Positions 15,551-23,239 of a DNA stretch of 30,749 nucleotides are shown here, piece after piece (position 1 is the stretch's first letter; each line of letters opens with the position of its first letter). The notes below the pieces were generated by a model. It saw nothing but the letters and a program-made list of their open reading frames with translations, searched no databases and had not been told where the DNA came from. This stretch comes from a virus. The translations under genes were made by a program, and so were the position numbers. The stretch lies in IMG/VR virus record IMGVR_UViG_3300031601_000018, positions 1 to 30,749 of that record; one strand, given 5' to 3'.

Positions 15551-17107
15551 TTACGCGCCGCTTGTGGGCGGTGTGGCTTTCGCGCTCACGATTTCGCCTT
15601 GAACTACAGGGTTTGGCTGATTCGGACTTGGGTTTCCGCTCGGCTCTTCTTCTTCGTAACCCAAGGTGCCTGCGTTCTCCAATTGCGCGTCGATGATGCG
15701 CTCTTCCAAAGCGTCGTTGACGATTCGCTCCGCGTCTTGATCGCCGACGCCCATATCAACCAGTACCCGTTTCTTCGTGGTGAGGCCAAGACCCAGCTTC
15801 TTTTCGGCGTTCGCTAATTCCATCGCCTCGTCCCTGGGGAACGGTGTGGGGAAGCTGACTTTTGTGCGATAGAGCTTGTTGCGTGCTTCGACAGGCGTGG
15901 CGGTTCGCAACGCAGAAAACTTCTTACTGAACGCTGGATCTTTCAATTCCAGAATCTTGAGTATCATCCGGTTGACGGATTTCAAGCCCGCACCATATAG
16001 CAGGGCTTTTAATTTTCTTCGTGTGGTCATGGGAAGGTACTGGATCGCAAGCGCCGCCGCTGACGTGTTGCTGATCGCCTGTTCTTTCCCAAGCGCGTTA
16101 GGCGGGATTCCCACCATCTCGAACATCGCATTTTTAATATTCATGAAGTACGCAAGCGCCGCGTCTAGTTCGCCGCTGAGCGAAAGATTTTCAATACGTG
16201 CGTCAACCGGAGCCGACCAAACACGATCTGCGCCTTGTTCCAATTCGCCAATCGACGCGCCGTAAAGTACTGTGACCGGAGAGCCGTGATAATTGATAAC
16301 CGAAGAAATATCTGTGCCCTTGGCATCCAATTCTTCTTGCAAGTCCACAATATCGACCATATCCGAAAGGCCATAAAACTCCCCGGCGACTGGGAGATTC
16401 GGGATGTGGATGATCGGAATTTCGCCGAGGGGGTTGGGCTTAGTCTCTCGCAGCGTCTTCCCTTCCCAGTATTGAACAAAGTCCTTCGTCCAAACTTCCG
16501 CATCCCATCGGACGCGCGTACGCCGCATACCGAAAAGACGAATGCCGCCCTCATCTGTGTAACGCGGAAAGACGATTGTGAACTTCGTCATTTTCTTTCG
16601 ATCGGCACCGGAAAGACCACCAAACTCAGGAAAGCAATACTGCGGCGGGATAAGTTCCACACGCACAAATGGACCTTCCGCACCTTCCTCATCCCAGGAA
16701 GGGCGAACGAACACATCACCGCTAACCGAACCCATCTGCCCACATTCCATGCCCCAAAGCTCACGCTGATTCTTTTCCCATTGGTCATCGAGCGCGGCTT
16801 TTACAAACTCCCGTTCGGTCTTGTCAGTGTATGGCGTAGCCGGATCTTCGGGAATCGTAATGGCGAACCCTTCTTTCATCAGCCACGCGACAAGCAAATC
16901 AGCTAATGCCCGCGAGTAGTTGACTGAAAGAACCTTCACGTTGGTATTCTGACGCCAATGCTGGCCGTGATACGTGCGCCAGTATGTGAAGTATCTTGTA
17001 ATTCGTTCACGATGCTCGGTCTCTGAGGAGATGACAGCCGCAATGCCCGATAAGTCAAGGTCGCCGCGTAAACGGTTACCGTACGGAGTGTGATCTATGA
17101 CCGGCAT
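15551..17107 (-). CDS. Portal protein, SPP1 gp6-like
   Basis: 518 aa. ATG 17107 has GGAGG 5 nt upstream; an in-frame TTG at 17119 is part of that ribosome site and is rejected. Forms the dodecameric ring at the capsid vertex for DNA entry and exit. Typical features: N-terminal YFTYWRTYHGQHW, a VNYSRALADLLVAWLMKEGF segment, a basic beta wing, GEIPIIHIPNLP, a helix with YGLSDMVDIVDLQEELDAKG (the conserved portal crown/stem pattern) and the GIPPNALG loop. The C-terminus is disordered and Pro-rich. Flanked by terminase and minor head protein in the normal order. Strong call. Confidence 0.94.
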   Translation of the reverse strand: MPVIDHTPYGNRLRGDLDLSGIAAVISSETEHRERITRYFTYWRTYHGQHWRQNTNVKVLSVNYSRALADLLVAWLMKEGFAITIPEDPATPYTDKTEREFVKAALDDQWEKNQRELWGMECGQMGSVSGDVFVRPSWDEEGAEGPFVRVELIPPQYCFPEFGGLSGADRKKMTKFTIVFPRYTDEGGIRLFGMRRTRVRWDAEVWTKDFVQYWEGKTLRETKPNPLGEIPIIHIPNLPVAGEFYGLSDMVDIVDLQEELDAKGTDISSVINYHGSPVTVLYGASIGELEQGADRVWSAPVDARIENLSLSGELDAALAYFMNIKNAMFEMVGIPPNALGKEQAISNTSAAALAIQYLPMTTRRKLKALLYGAGLKSVNRMILKILELKDPAFSKKFSALRTATPVEARNKLYRTKVSFPTPFPRDEAMELANAEKKLGLGLTTKKRVLVDMGVGDQDAERIVNDALEERIIDAQLENAGTLGYEEEEPSGNPSPNQPNPVVQGEIVSAKATPPTSGA

Positions 17108-17128
17108 GTGCTCCTCCAATATTGTAAC

Positions 17129-20100
17129 TTATCGTTGTCCAAAAAGACCGTGGCCGCCAGAACCTGCGTAAAGCCCGTTACGCCCATCGCCACGCCGCAT
17201 CATAAACGGGTTTGTCCTCCCGTCAAATGCGTTGCGGTTTAAGCGTCTTCGATCTTTGTTTACTGCCCAACAAGCCATCATTAGCGAGTCAGGGAAATCG
17301 TCTCGCCCATCTTTTTTATTTGGTTTTTGCACAACCATGTAACGACCACGCCAAGACTTTTCAAGCTGAAACATCTGCCGTACGAATCGGCGTGCGCGCC
17401 CATGCATTGTTTGCTTAGAGGCCGGATACGTGATTCGTCCCGCTTTCCATTCTTGATCGAGCAACGTGTAGCCCAAATGCTTCGACTGGGTAGAGAATAC
17501 GAACGGTATGACGATAATATCTGACACTCTTTCCAATTCCGCTTTGATACGATCGTGAACCGGGTCGCCTTTTCCTGTCGCGTCGACGACTACTTTCATC
17601 AAACCGAACTTGCCGAGAAACTCAAGGATCTGGCCGTATTGCGCTTCGTGGTCGTCGCCCTGAATTTCCAACCAATCCAAAATATGTATCGCATATCGTT
17701 TTTCAGGGCCGTACAAAAATGGGCGGTCCCACCAAACTTTCGCAACTGTGACCACTGTCGAATACTTCTCTTTGCCGATGTCGATTCCCGCAACACAGTC
17801 TGTTCTTTCGCAAGACTGCATCGTCTGCCCACGAATCATAAACGTGCCGCGAGCAACGCCGGCGTCATCCTTCCATTTGAGATTGACCCCGCGTCGCACT
17901 CCGCGTTGTTGAACCTGCGTCAGCGTAAGGAAACGTCCGTAAGAGGCAACCCACTGAACCAAATACTTCAAACGGAATTCGTCGGAATCTGCGCCTAGTC
18001 TGATTTCCTCTTTTTTAAGAAACTTCGCATAACGCGGATTGTACTTAGCCGCAACGTGCGCGTCGTATTCCAAATGATTCGCGTGATACTTTTTGTATTT
18101 CAACGGCACGTTCAAAACAGCGTCCCGCTGCTTATTTCGTTCGCATGCTTCGTAAAATTCGCAACCTATAGGAATCGGTGTGCCGGATTTTACAATTGTT
18201 CCGGCTGTGGCTGCTGCCATCGGATGAATCGACGCCTTGATCTTGGTATCGGACACATCTTGGCAGTTGTGAGACAGAATACCGTCCGCGTAAAAATTAC
18301 CGGTACTCGTCTTGATATCGTAGACCATCTTTAGACGGGGAACTTTTCTGATTGCTACGAATTTCGTCGTGCCCGCTGCAAATCCAGTTTCCGTTTCTTC
18401 TGACATACTTTTGAACAACAGGGGAACGGATTGCTCTTGTGCCTGGGTACAAACCGCGTTCCGCAAATCTGGCACTCGATTTGTTCGCGCAAAGCCTTCC
18501 TCTTTTCCAGAAGCGCTTTGTCGTACTGCATTTTTCTTTCCCGCCGGCAAGCAACGGAGCAACAGGGACTTGAAAGCGCTCTTTTCCGCGGTACGAACTC
18601 TTCCCCACAGACGACGCACCGAACTCTCTGCTCGAAAGTGATCTTGTACTTCATGCTCGGGAAGACGTAATTCGCAATCACTTCCGACAACTTGCATAAC
18701 GTCCTGCGCTTGAATACCAGATACGGCGTATTCCCTCTTTTTTCGGTCGCCAAGCGCGACTCCACACCCCAAGTTTCCAATAACCAAGTCTGAATGATCT
18801 CGACTTCTTCGATTGAAAATCCGTGCGCACTCAACGAGCCTGCGTTTTTGCGCTTTGACAAACTCCCATCGTCCATCCACCACCAAGCCAGCCCTTCGGC
18901 TGTCAAAAGCTGCAATAACTCTTTTCGGATTCTCTTTTTGCCGTCCGGATAAAACAGTCGATAGTACGGCACCAATTCTTTTCTGCATCCGGTTACAACT
19001 CTTGCCCATTCGGACCCGTAACCCGGATTCGCTTGTATCGTGATTTTCTTGGCGCCGTAAATCCTCAACCGTTCCAACTTTTCCTTTACATACTCGATCT
19101 GCTTGCTGGAATGGTTCGTGACGTACCGCGGCGTTTTCGATCCTCTTGCCGGATAATTTAGCGAACCGTCGCCCAACAGCGTTCCCAACAACATCTGATC
19201 CATGCGTAACCTCCAATAATTTGGTCGGTACGCATAAATTATAATATGATTTGTTTAGGTTGTAAAGCTGTTTGGCGGGCACGTAGCCCTGGCCCTCGAC
19301 CCACCATAGATGATTCGCAGTACACTGTTCAACCACACCATTCTCAAACTCCAACTCAAAACACGCTTCAAACGCAGGACGCGAAACCCACCCTAAAACT
19401 TCTGTCCAAACGTCCTTGCCTTGTTCGTGATCGAAAGCGCGAACCTTGCCTTCGTATCTTGAATCCACAATGTCTTTGATAGCCCGATCGCCTTCCGGTG
19501 TCCGGAGCGAACTGCGCGCCCACAAACACTCATCAATGATAATAATGTGGTACGTCCGCGCTTCAATCTTTGTTCCTGGCGCTGCAGAAACGGCATCGAC
19601 AAAAGAACCATTCGGCAAATTCAAATGCTTATTCTTCGGAATAACAATGTCAATTTCAGGATCCGCAAGTACTTCTTTTGCCGCCTGCGATGTAATGCGA
19701 ACCTGCATTCTTCGATAAAGAATACCGATGAGATCGTATGTGGGTCCGAAACAACCAACCCAAACACCATCCTTGAACTTTTCAATTCGAGGATCCGCAG
19801 AAAAAACGCCTGCAAGAATCGGAAGTATGACGATAAGCGCAACCACCACTTGTGCGATCGTCTCCGTTTTTCCCGATTGCCTGGAAAAGAGCGCTGTGAT
19901 TTCTTCTGCGTCTTCGAGCAACACTGACGCAATCAGTCGACGCGCGAAACTCTGCTCGTATTTATGGAGCGGAATGCCTGATTGTGCCTGGGTGTACAAC
20001 AGCAACTTCTCGACCAGCTCGTACACTGTTTTATCTGTGAGCAGTCCGCCTTGGTCTTGATACGCGATTTTGAACTTCTCAGCTTCGAGTGTAGCTTTCC

Positions 20101-20203
20101 CTTGCACATGCGCATACACTTCCTCAGACACTAATTCCATATCTTCGAAAAATTCTTCTCGCTCGACTGTGCCGTCTACTTTTGGGAACTTGCGCCTTGC
20201 CAC
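17129..20203 (-). CDS. Terminase large subunit interrupted by an intein
   Basis: Packages DNA into the capsid: N-terminal ATPase and C-terminal nuclease. 1024 codons including a 421-residue intein (residues 226-646), leaving about 603 aa after splicing, a usual size. Start is GTG 20203 with AAAGGGG upstream. Walker A is SRQSGKT (107-113). Walker B is HIIIIDE (219-225), and the intein sits directly after Glu225, before CQDVSD. Nuclease acidic residues follow: GIDIG (Asp808), VVVDATG (Asp874) and the DGRDDFPDS cluster near 965-972. No small terminase is recognised next to it. A terminator precedes it at 20230-20265. A second gene runs inside it in another frame (see 18355-19203). Without splicing the Walker B/C region would be split, so activity should depend on the intein. 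Confidence 0.95.
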   Translation of the reverse strand: MARRKFPKVDGTVEREEFFEDMELVSEEVYAHVQGKATLEAEKFKIAYQDQGGLLTDKTVYELVEKLLLYTQAQSGIPLHKYEQSFARRLIASVLLEDAEEITALFSRQSGKTETIAQVVVALIVILPILAGVFSADPRIEKFKDGVWVGCFGPTYDLIGILYRRMQVRITSQAAKEVLADPEIDIVIPKNKHLNLPNGSFVDAVSAAPGTKIEARTYHIIIIDECLWARSSLRTPEGDRAIKDIVDSRYEGKVRAFDHEQGKDVWTEVLGWVSRPAFEACFELEFENGVVEQCTANHLWWVEGQGYVPAKQLYNLNKSYYNLCVPTKLLEVTHGSDVVGNAVGRRFAKLSGKRIENAAVRHEPFQQADRVCKGKVGTVEDLRRQENHDTSESGLRVRMGKSCNRMQKRIGAVLSTVLSGRQKENPKRVIAAFDSRRAGLVVDGRWEFVKAQKRRLVECARIFNRRSRDHSDLVIGNLGCGVALGDRKKREYAVSGIQAQDVMQVVGSDCELRLPEHEVQDHFRAESSVRRLWGRVRTAEKSAFKSLLLRCLPAGKKNAVRQSASGKEEGFARTNRVPDLRNAVCTQAQEQSVPLLFKSMSEETETGFAAGTTKFVAIRKVPRLKMVYDIKTSTGNFYADGILSHNCQDVSDTKIKASIHPMAAATAGTIVKSGTPIPIGCEFYEACERNKQRDAVLNVPLKYKKYHANHLEYDAHVAAKYNPRYAKFLKKEEIRLGADSDEFRLKYLVQWVASYGRFLTLTQVQQRGVRRGVNLKWKDDAGVARGTFMIRGQTMQSCERTDCVAGIDIGKEKYSTVVTVAKVWWDRPFLYGPEKRYAIHILDWLEIQGDDHEAQYGQILEFLGKFGLMKVVVDATGKGDPVHDRIKAELERVSDIIVIPFVFSTQSKHLGYTLLDQEWKAGRITYPASKQTMHGRARRFVRQMFQLEKSWRGRYMVVQKPNKKDGRDDFPDSLMMACWAVNKDRRRLNRNAFDGRTNPFMMRRGDGRNGLYAGSGGHGLFGQR
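18355..19203 (-). CDS. LAGLIDADG homing endonuclease nested out of frame in the intein
   Basis: 282 aa, in the +1 frame relative to the terminase-intein. ATG 19203 has a perfect GGAGG six nt upstream and a near-consensus promoter at 19238-19266. Two LAGLIDADG helices: LLGTLLGDGSL (5-15, Asp12) and LAWWWMDDGSL (105-115, Asp111/112), with the RYVTNHSSKQIEYV segment common to this single-chain family. The C-terminus has two near-identical cysteine modules: CVVCGEEFVPR with CCSVAC (Cys196, 199, 214, 215, 219), then CQICGTRFVPR with CCSKVC (Cys244, 247, 262, 263, 267), probable zinc-binding DNA readers. It should cut intein-less terminase genes to spread the element. The stop (TAG 18355) lies 89 nt before the intein end. 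Family clear; separate expression inferred. Confidence 0.92.
   Translation of the reverse strand: MDQMLLGTLLGDGSLNYPARGSKTPRYVTNHSSKQIEYVKEKLERLRIYGAKKITIQANPGYGSEWARVVTGCRKELVPYYRLFYPDGKKRIRKELLQLLTAEGLAWWWMDDGSLSKRKNAGSLSAHGFSIEEVEIIQTWLLETWGVESRLATEKRGNTPYLVFKRRTLCKLSEVIANYVFPSMKYKITFEQRVRCVVCGEEFVPRKRALSSPCCSVACRRERKMQYDKALLEKRKALREQIECQICGTRFVPRHKSNPFPCCSKVCQKKRKLDLQRARRNS
19238..19266 (-). promoter_or_regulatory. Sigma70 promoter for the nested endonuclease
   Basis: Minus strand: TTTACA (19266-19261), exactly 17 nt, then TATAAT (19243-19238). The -10 is perfect and the -35 has one mismatch. It lies 35 nt upstream of ATG 19203 in a locally AT-rich patch inside intein coding sequence (encoding SYYNL in the intein frame). 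With the GGAGG before the start it indicates that the endonuclease is transcribed and translated by itself. Confidence 0.65.
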
Positions 20204-20229
20204 GAAACCCCTTTCAAAAACCCAGACAT

Positions 20230-20265
20230 AAAAAAGGCCGGCACGGGTTTCTCCGTCCGACCTTT
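20230..20265 (-). terminator. Rho-independent terminator upstream of terminase
   Basis: Minus strand stem AAAGGTCGG-A-CGG pairing with CCG-TG-CCGGCCTTT (one bulge, one G-T pair), followed by six T. It lies 36 nt after the stop of the 20302-20844 gene and about 27 nt before the terminase GTG. It marks the end of the small-gene block and separates it from the packaging/structural operon. Confidence 0.75.
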
Positions 20266-20301
20266 AGAGTATCGTCATTCTTCTTCTATTGTCTAGCTAC
20301 T

Positions 20302-20844
20302 TTACAGTAGCTGCTCGATTGCTGCTCTGAACGCTCCCTTGAGTGTTTTGCCGACGCCTCGAACAGGCTTAGCATCGCGCAAGTTAAATGTCACCGACCG
20401 CTGCCGACGTTCCTGGCGACTGCTGATACGGACCACTTGATTTATTTCCAATAACCGTGTCAATTCCGCCATTGTCAGTTGGTCAAAATGGTCCGCCGTA
20501 AGTATCTTATTTTCGAACTTCGGGGGCGTTATCAGCAACTCTGCAACTGCCGCCTTGGCACCAAAGCCGCCAACCGCAAGTCGCTCTTGTGTGTCGCGAA
20601 GCACCTTGGCAGCAACCAAAGCTTCGAGAATGCCTTCATTCTCAGACCAAGTTTTTACGAACACCTCTTTTTCGCATTGCGAGATATTCGGCAGGTTGAC
20701 TGTGACTGTGACGAACCGCTTCCACGATCCGGGACACTCCGGCCGTTCACTGACAAGCTCGATAGCTACTCTGCCATTTGACGGATAGCGGTAAAACTCA
20801 ATCTGGCATTCGACACCCAAGACCATGACGGTGATCGTACTCAT
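20302..20844 (-). CDS. Unknown protein, 180 aa, two-part
   Basis: ATG 20844 overlaps the TGA of the preceding gene (ATGA), so this start is chosen over a longer frame that would overlap that gene by about 300 nt. Residues 1-110 are beta-rich and resemble small phage and plasmid proteins of unknown function that I know by the SENEGxLxxLVxA-x-VxxDT pattern (here WSENEGILEALVAAKVLRDT), preceded by RVAIELVSE and TVTVNLPNI strands. Residues 120-180 are a separate helical and basic piece (ADHFDQLTMAELTRLLEINQ, ending GKTLKGAFRAAIEQLL). It lies just before the terminase, where small terminases often sit, but no helix-turn-helix is evident. Function unknown. Confidence 0.72.
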   Translation of the reverse strand: MSTITVMVLGVECQIEFYRYPSNGRVAIELVSERPECPGSWKRFVTVTVNLPNISQCEKEVFVKTWSENEGILEALVAAKVLRDTQERLAVGGFGAKAAVAELLITPPKFENKILTADHFDQLTMAELTRLLEINQVVRISSRQERRQRSVTFNLRDAKPVRGVGKTLKGAFRAAIEQLL

Positions 20845-21560
20845 GCTAGTTTCCCTTCCAATTCTGGGATTTCGATGCGACGCGTTTTCTTGCCCTCTGG
20901 CAATGGCTGCGAAACTCGATGTCGGATTTGCAACAATCGCCACACTTCTTCTGGGAAGCGCTTGTAAGGCAAAACCATAAACGGCTGGGATGTGCTGCGC
21001 CCCAACCACGCTTGACTCTCTACTGCTTTGATCGCTGCCGAAAAAGCGCCCTTCATTCCACTGTCTGTTGTTACGCCTTTCACTTGACGCCCAATCTCTT
21101 GCAATAACATCGGCGTGTATTCGAGTCCTGGGACCTGGAACCATGCGAGATCGAGCAGCCGCTCTTGCTCAAGCAGTCTTTTGCTTTCGGCCGTCACTTG
21201 CTCGTAGTGCATCGCATATTGCAACGCCGGCAAACCCAACATCCGCACCCTGTCTTCCAAATCGGCGGGGGCGTGGCCCAAAAACCATCTGTAGCCCGAG
21301 CCGCTACTCAAGCCCAGCACCTGGTCAACCACCGAAATTCTGCGCGATCTCTCAGCACGCGTGCGCGCTTCTGCCTCGTCTTTCACGGCCGCTGTAACCT
21401 CGACCTGAACTTCTCCGTCATTGTCAACGAAGAAATAATGGCCGGCAACGCCAACCATATATTCCCCGATGCCAGTCTTGACACCCAAGGGCATCGCACC
21501 TGCGGCCAAAAACGGAGACACTGCGAGTACGATTTTCTCCCTTTGTTTCTCGTCGAGCAT
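20841..21560 (-). CDS. Unknown protein, 239 aa
   Basis: ATG 21560 is chosen because GGGAGAAGAAGA lies right before it, the leader shared with other genes of this block; the frame to 21599 has no better site. The N-terminal domain (1-110) begins DEKQREKIVLAVSPFLAAGA and includes YMVGVAGHYFFVDNDGEVQ-like strands. The middle is a Glu/Leu-rich helix (YEQVTAESKRLLEQERLLDL). The end has KGAFSAAIKAVESQAWLG, a short similarity to KGAFRAAIEQLL of the next gene. Stop-start overlap ties the two genes together. No family recognised; no transmembrane segment. Confidence 0.7.
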   Translation of the reverse strand: MLDEKQREKIVLAVSPFLAAGAMPLGVKTGIGEYMVGVAGHYFFVDNDGEVQVEVTAAVKDEAEARTRAERSRRISVVDQVLGLSSGSGYRWFLGHAPADLEDRVRMLGLPALQYAMHYEQVTAESKRLLEQERLLDLAWFQVPGLEYTPMLLQEIGRQVKGVTTDSGMKGAFSAAIKAVESQAWLGRSTSQPFMVLPYKRFPEEVWRLLQIRHRVSQPLPEGKKTRRIEIPELEGKLA

Positions 21561-21649
21561 TCTTCTTCTCCCTTCCTGCACACGTTTGCGACATTGCAAA
21601 CGCGGGAAACTCTGTCACCGAACCGCCCAAGACGGCCTGGGCGGAATGG

Positions 21650-21892
21650 TCACCTAGCTTGCGCTGCCTTAACGATGTCCCTCGCTTTGATGAACTCACA
21701 AAGTCCTTTGGGATTCTGTTTGTGGGTGCGGTAGTACCGGATAGCTTGTAGCGCCTGGTCCAGCGCCTCCGCGTACTTTCCCAATTTCACCAAACGGCGA
21801 AACTGCTCGGCTGTGCGCCCCATGCCAGAGCCGGGCGCCGACACATTCAGATTGCAGGTAACTTGGCCTTTCTCATGGCGTGTCAATGGCAT
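21650..21892 (-). CDS. Small unknown protein, 80 aa
   Basis: ATG 21892 has GGAGG upstream. Predicted helical with a tetratricopeptide-like pair: RTAEQFRRLVKLGKYAEALD and QALQAIRYYRTHKQNP. This could be a single TPR-type hairpin but is too short to be sure. It lies 11 nt after the zinc-ribbon gene and 89 nt before the next start. Function unknown. Confidence 0.65.
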   Translation of the reverse strand: MPLTRHEKGQVTCNLNVSAPGSGMGRTAEQFRRLVKLGKYAEALDQALQAIRYYRTHKQNPKGLCEFIKARDIVKAAQAR

Positions 21893-21903
21893 CTCGAACC
21901 TCC

Positions 21904-22125
21904 TTATAATTCGTTTTCGGGAATTGCTTTGTATGCGCCTTCTTGCAACAGGATCGGCGGCAGCCCTTTGCTCACACGGTGAATCTCATTCCATTTACGG
22001 AAGCAGCTTTCGCAAATCGCTTCGCGTGAGCCGTCGACCGTGATGCTGGGAACCTTGTGTGGGTTGTACTGAATCGGCTGCCTGCATGCAGCGCACAAGC
22101 CGTGCATGATTACGTAGCCGGCCAT
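21904..22125 (-). CDS. Small zinc-ribbon-like protein, 73 aa
   Basis: ATG 22125 shares a base with the TGA of the preceding gene (TGATG); a GTG one codon upstream is in frame but less likely. Two cysteine pairs, CAAC (about 11-14) and CESC (about 38-41), are spaced as in a zinc ribbon or treble clef, with a helix after the second pair (FRKWNEIHRVSKG). Could bind zinc and nucleic acid or protein. No specific family recognised. Confidence 0.68.
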   Translation of the reverse strand: MAGYVIMHGLCAACRQPIQYNPHKVPSITVDGSREAICESCFRKWNEIHRVSKGLPPILLQEGAYKAIPENEL

Positions 22126-22523
22126 CACGCGTACTCGCCAGAATACTTTTCCAACAGCCGCGCAATTATCTGCGAAGCCGGGACCTGGAAGTACTCTTCG
22201 TCCTTTTCAGCATGCCTGCCTTTCAACATGTCCCACAGTACCAACTTATGTTGCTTCTTTAAGTGGGCGTGAAACTCCTCTTGTGTTGCCCTCATACTGC
22301 ACCTCTCTTGGGAAGCGGGAGAAGCCTGTTCGTCGGCCACCCGCGCAACCTCGCCTGCGTAACCGCCGGATTCGCCTAACTCTCCGCTGCACTTTGGGCA
22401 AACTTCGGGCATCGGATCATTTTCATGCCGTGCCAGTTCTTGTGCCTCGAACTCACACTTACCTTTTTCGCGCCACATTTCCACGCGATCCAAATACGCT
22501 TGATCTTGTTCTTGTTTCGGCAT
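22125..22523 (-). CDS. Unknown protein with CxxC, 132 aa
   Basis: ATG 22523 lies 3 nt after the stop of the previous gene; the ribosome site is weak (GGATTA), so it is probably coupled. Charged N-terminal helix (QDQAYLDRVEMWREKGK), a CPKC pair at about 42-45 with further Cys at 23 and 75, and a C-terminal helical part (EEFHAHLKKQHKLVLWDMLK, VPASQIIARLLEKYS). A CPKC with distant Cys/His (HAHLKKQH) hints at one zinc finger. Function unknown. Confidence 0.65.
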   Translation of the reverse strand: MPKQEQDQAYLDRVEMWREKGKCEFEAQELARHENDPMPEVCPKCSGELGESGGYAGEVARVADEQASPASQERCSMRATQEEFHAHLKKQHKLVLWDMLKGRHAEKDEEYFQVPASQIIARLLEKYSGEYA

Positions 22524-22526
22524 GAT

Positions 22527-22826
22527 CTAATCCGCATGCCGTAGCGTTGCGATCTCATCCTGGGCGATGCGAAGCCGCTCAACCTTGGCCACAATGCGAT
22601 TGAACGCAAGCGCGATTTCCAGCAGATGCCTGGAAACCTCCAGCGCCGTCCTGGCACCTTCGAGCGCGTATTCCGCAGCCCAATCACCCGCGGCTTCTGA
22701 CGCCTCCGAAACCCAGTTCGTATCCACTTCGATCTCTGTTTCCAATGCGATTTCCTGCGCCTTCATCTGTGCGAAACTGTCGGACGCATCCAAACCAACT
22801 TCCGGGAATGCTTTACTGTGTTTCAT
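22527..22826 (-). CDS. Unknown helical protein, 99 aa
   Basis: ATG 22826 follows AAAGGAGAAGAAGG, the block's common leader, so it is preferred over a longer frame to 22868. Acidic N-terminus, then Ala-rich helices (ASEAAGDWAAEYALEGARTA) and a basic coiled-coil-like end (AFNRIVAKVERLRIAQDEI). No family recognised. Confidence 0.65.
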   Translation of the reverse strand: MKHSKAFPEVGLDASDSFAQMKAQEIALETEIEVDTNWVSEASEAAGDWAAEYALEGARTALEVSRHLLEIALAFNRIVAKVERLRIAQDEIATLRHAD

Positions 22827-22875
22827 CCTTCTTCTCCTTTCCACCTTTTGGCGGGATAGGGGCTTCATTACCTCT

Positions 22876-22905
22876 CCGCTACTCGCGCTTTCGCGTGAGT
22901 AGCGG
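22876..22905. repeat. Intergenic hairpin
   Basis: Twelve-bp stem (CCGCTACTCGCG with CGCG-TG-AGTAGCGG, two-base bulge, CTTT loop) between two small genes and ahead of an AAAGGAGAAGAAGG leader. No T-tract on either strand, so it is not a classical terminator; an mRNA-processing or stability element is possible. Confidence 0.6.
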
Positions 22906-22963
22906 GCAAGTAAGAACCTGCTTTTGTTTATGCTGGGTGATGCTCCAAGTACGTTTTCGCCAT

Positions 22964-23143
22964 CTAGTCTTCTTCGCCGAAGTAGTTGGCTGGGTGACCG
23001 ACCGGGTTTGCGCCTTCCGTCCCCGGCCCGGTCATGGGATCCAGATAATTACATTGCCCGCACATTTCGCAGAGGGTTTTCATCTTGTTTGGACATGTGG
23101 CGCAACACGCTTCCCGGCCAAAACGCCGCTCCTTCGTTGTCAT
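22964..23143 (-). CDS. Small cysteine-rich protein, 59 aa
   Basis: ATG 23143 follows AAGGAGAAGAAG directly; the longer frame to 23191 lacks a ribosome site. Six cysteines lie within about 20 residues: CCATCPNKMKTLCEMCGQC, probably a small metal-binding knuckle. The C-terminus is Gly/Pro-rich and acidic. No family recognised. A 120-nt gap without a gene separates it from the next one; that gap contains the hairpin at 22876-22905. Confidence 0.6.
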   Translation of the reverse strand: MTTKERRFGREACCATCPNKMKTLCEMCGQCNYLDPMTGPGTEGANPVGHPANYFGEED

Positions 23144-23239
23144 CTTCTTCTCCTTGCGTAATAGAGACACCAATGTCTCTCCGAAGCCCACGAACTACTC
23201 CGTGAGCGACGGGCAAACATTGCGTTATTCGGTAGGCGA

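Larger units (their letters stand above)
18266..19528 (-). other. Intein in terminase Walker B (421 aa)
   Basis: Protein-splicing element within the terminase. The N-terminal splice residue is Cys226 (CLWARSSLRTPEG, block A). Block B is EQCTANHLWWV with the Thr295-x-x-His298 pair. The end is block F/G, VYDIKTSTGNFYADGILSHN, with His645-Asn646, followed by Cys647 as first extein residue. All catalytic residues are present, so splicing is expected to work. The N-terminal splicing half (about 226-333) and C-terminal half (about 617-646) equal a mini-intein of roughly 140 aa. The 283 codons between them do not encode an endonuclease in this frame but overlap one in another frame. Splicing blocks are seen directly; activity is inferred. 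Confidence 0.93.

Noticed and set aside
22876-22905. Hairpins between the small genes as terminators
   Set aside because: They lack T-tracts on the minus strand and lie directly before leaders of the next genes; listed as structural repeats instead.
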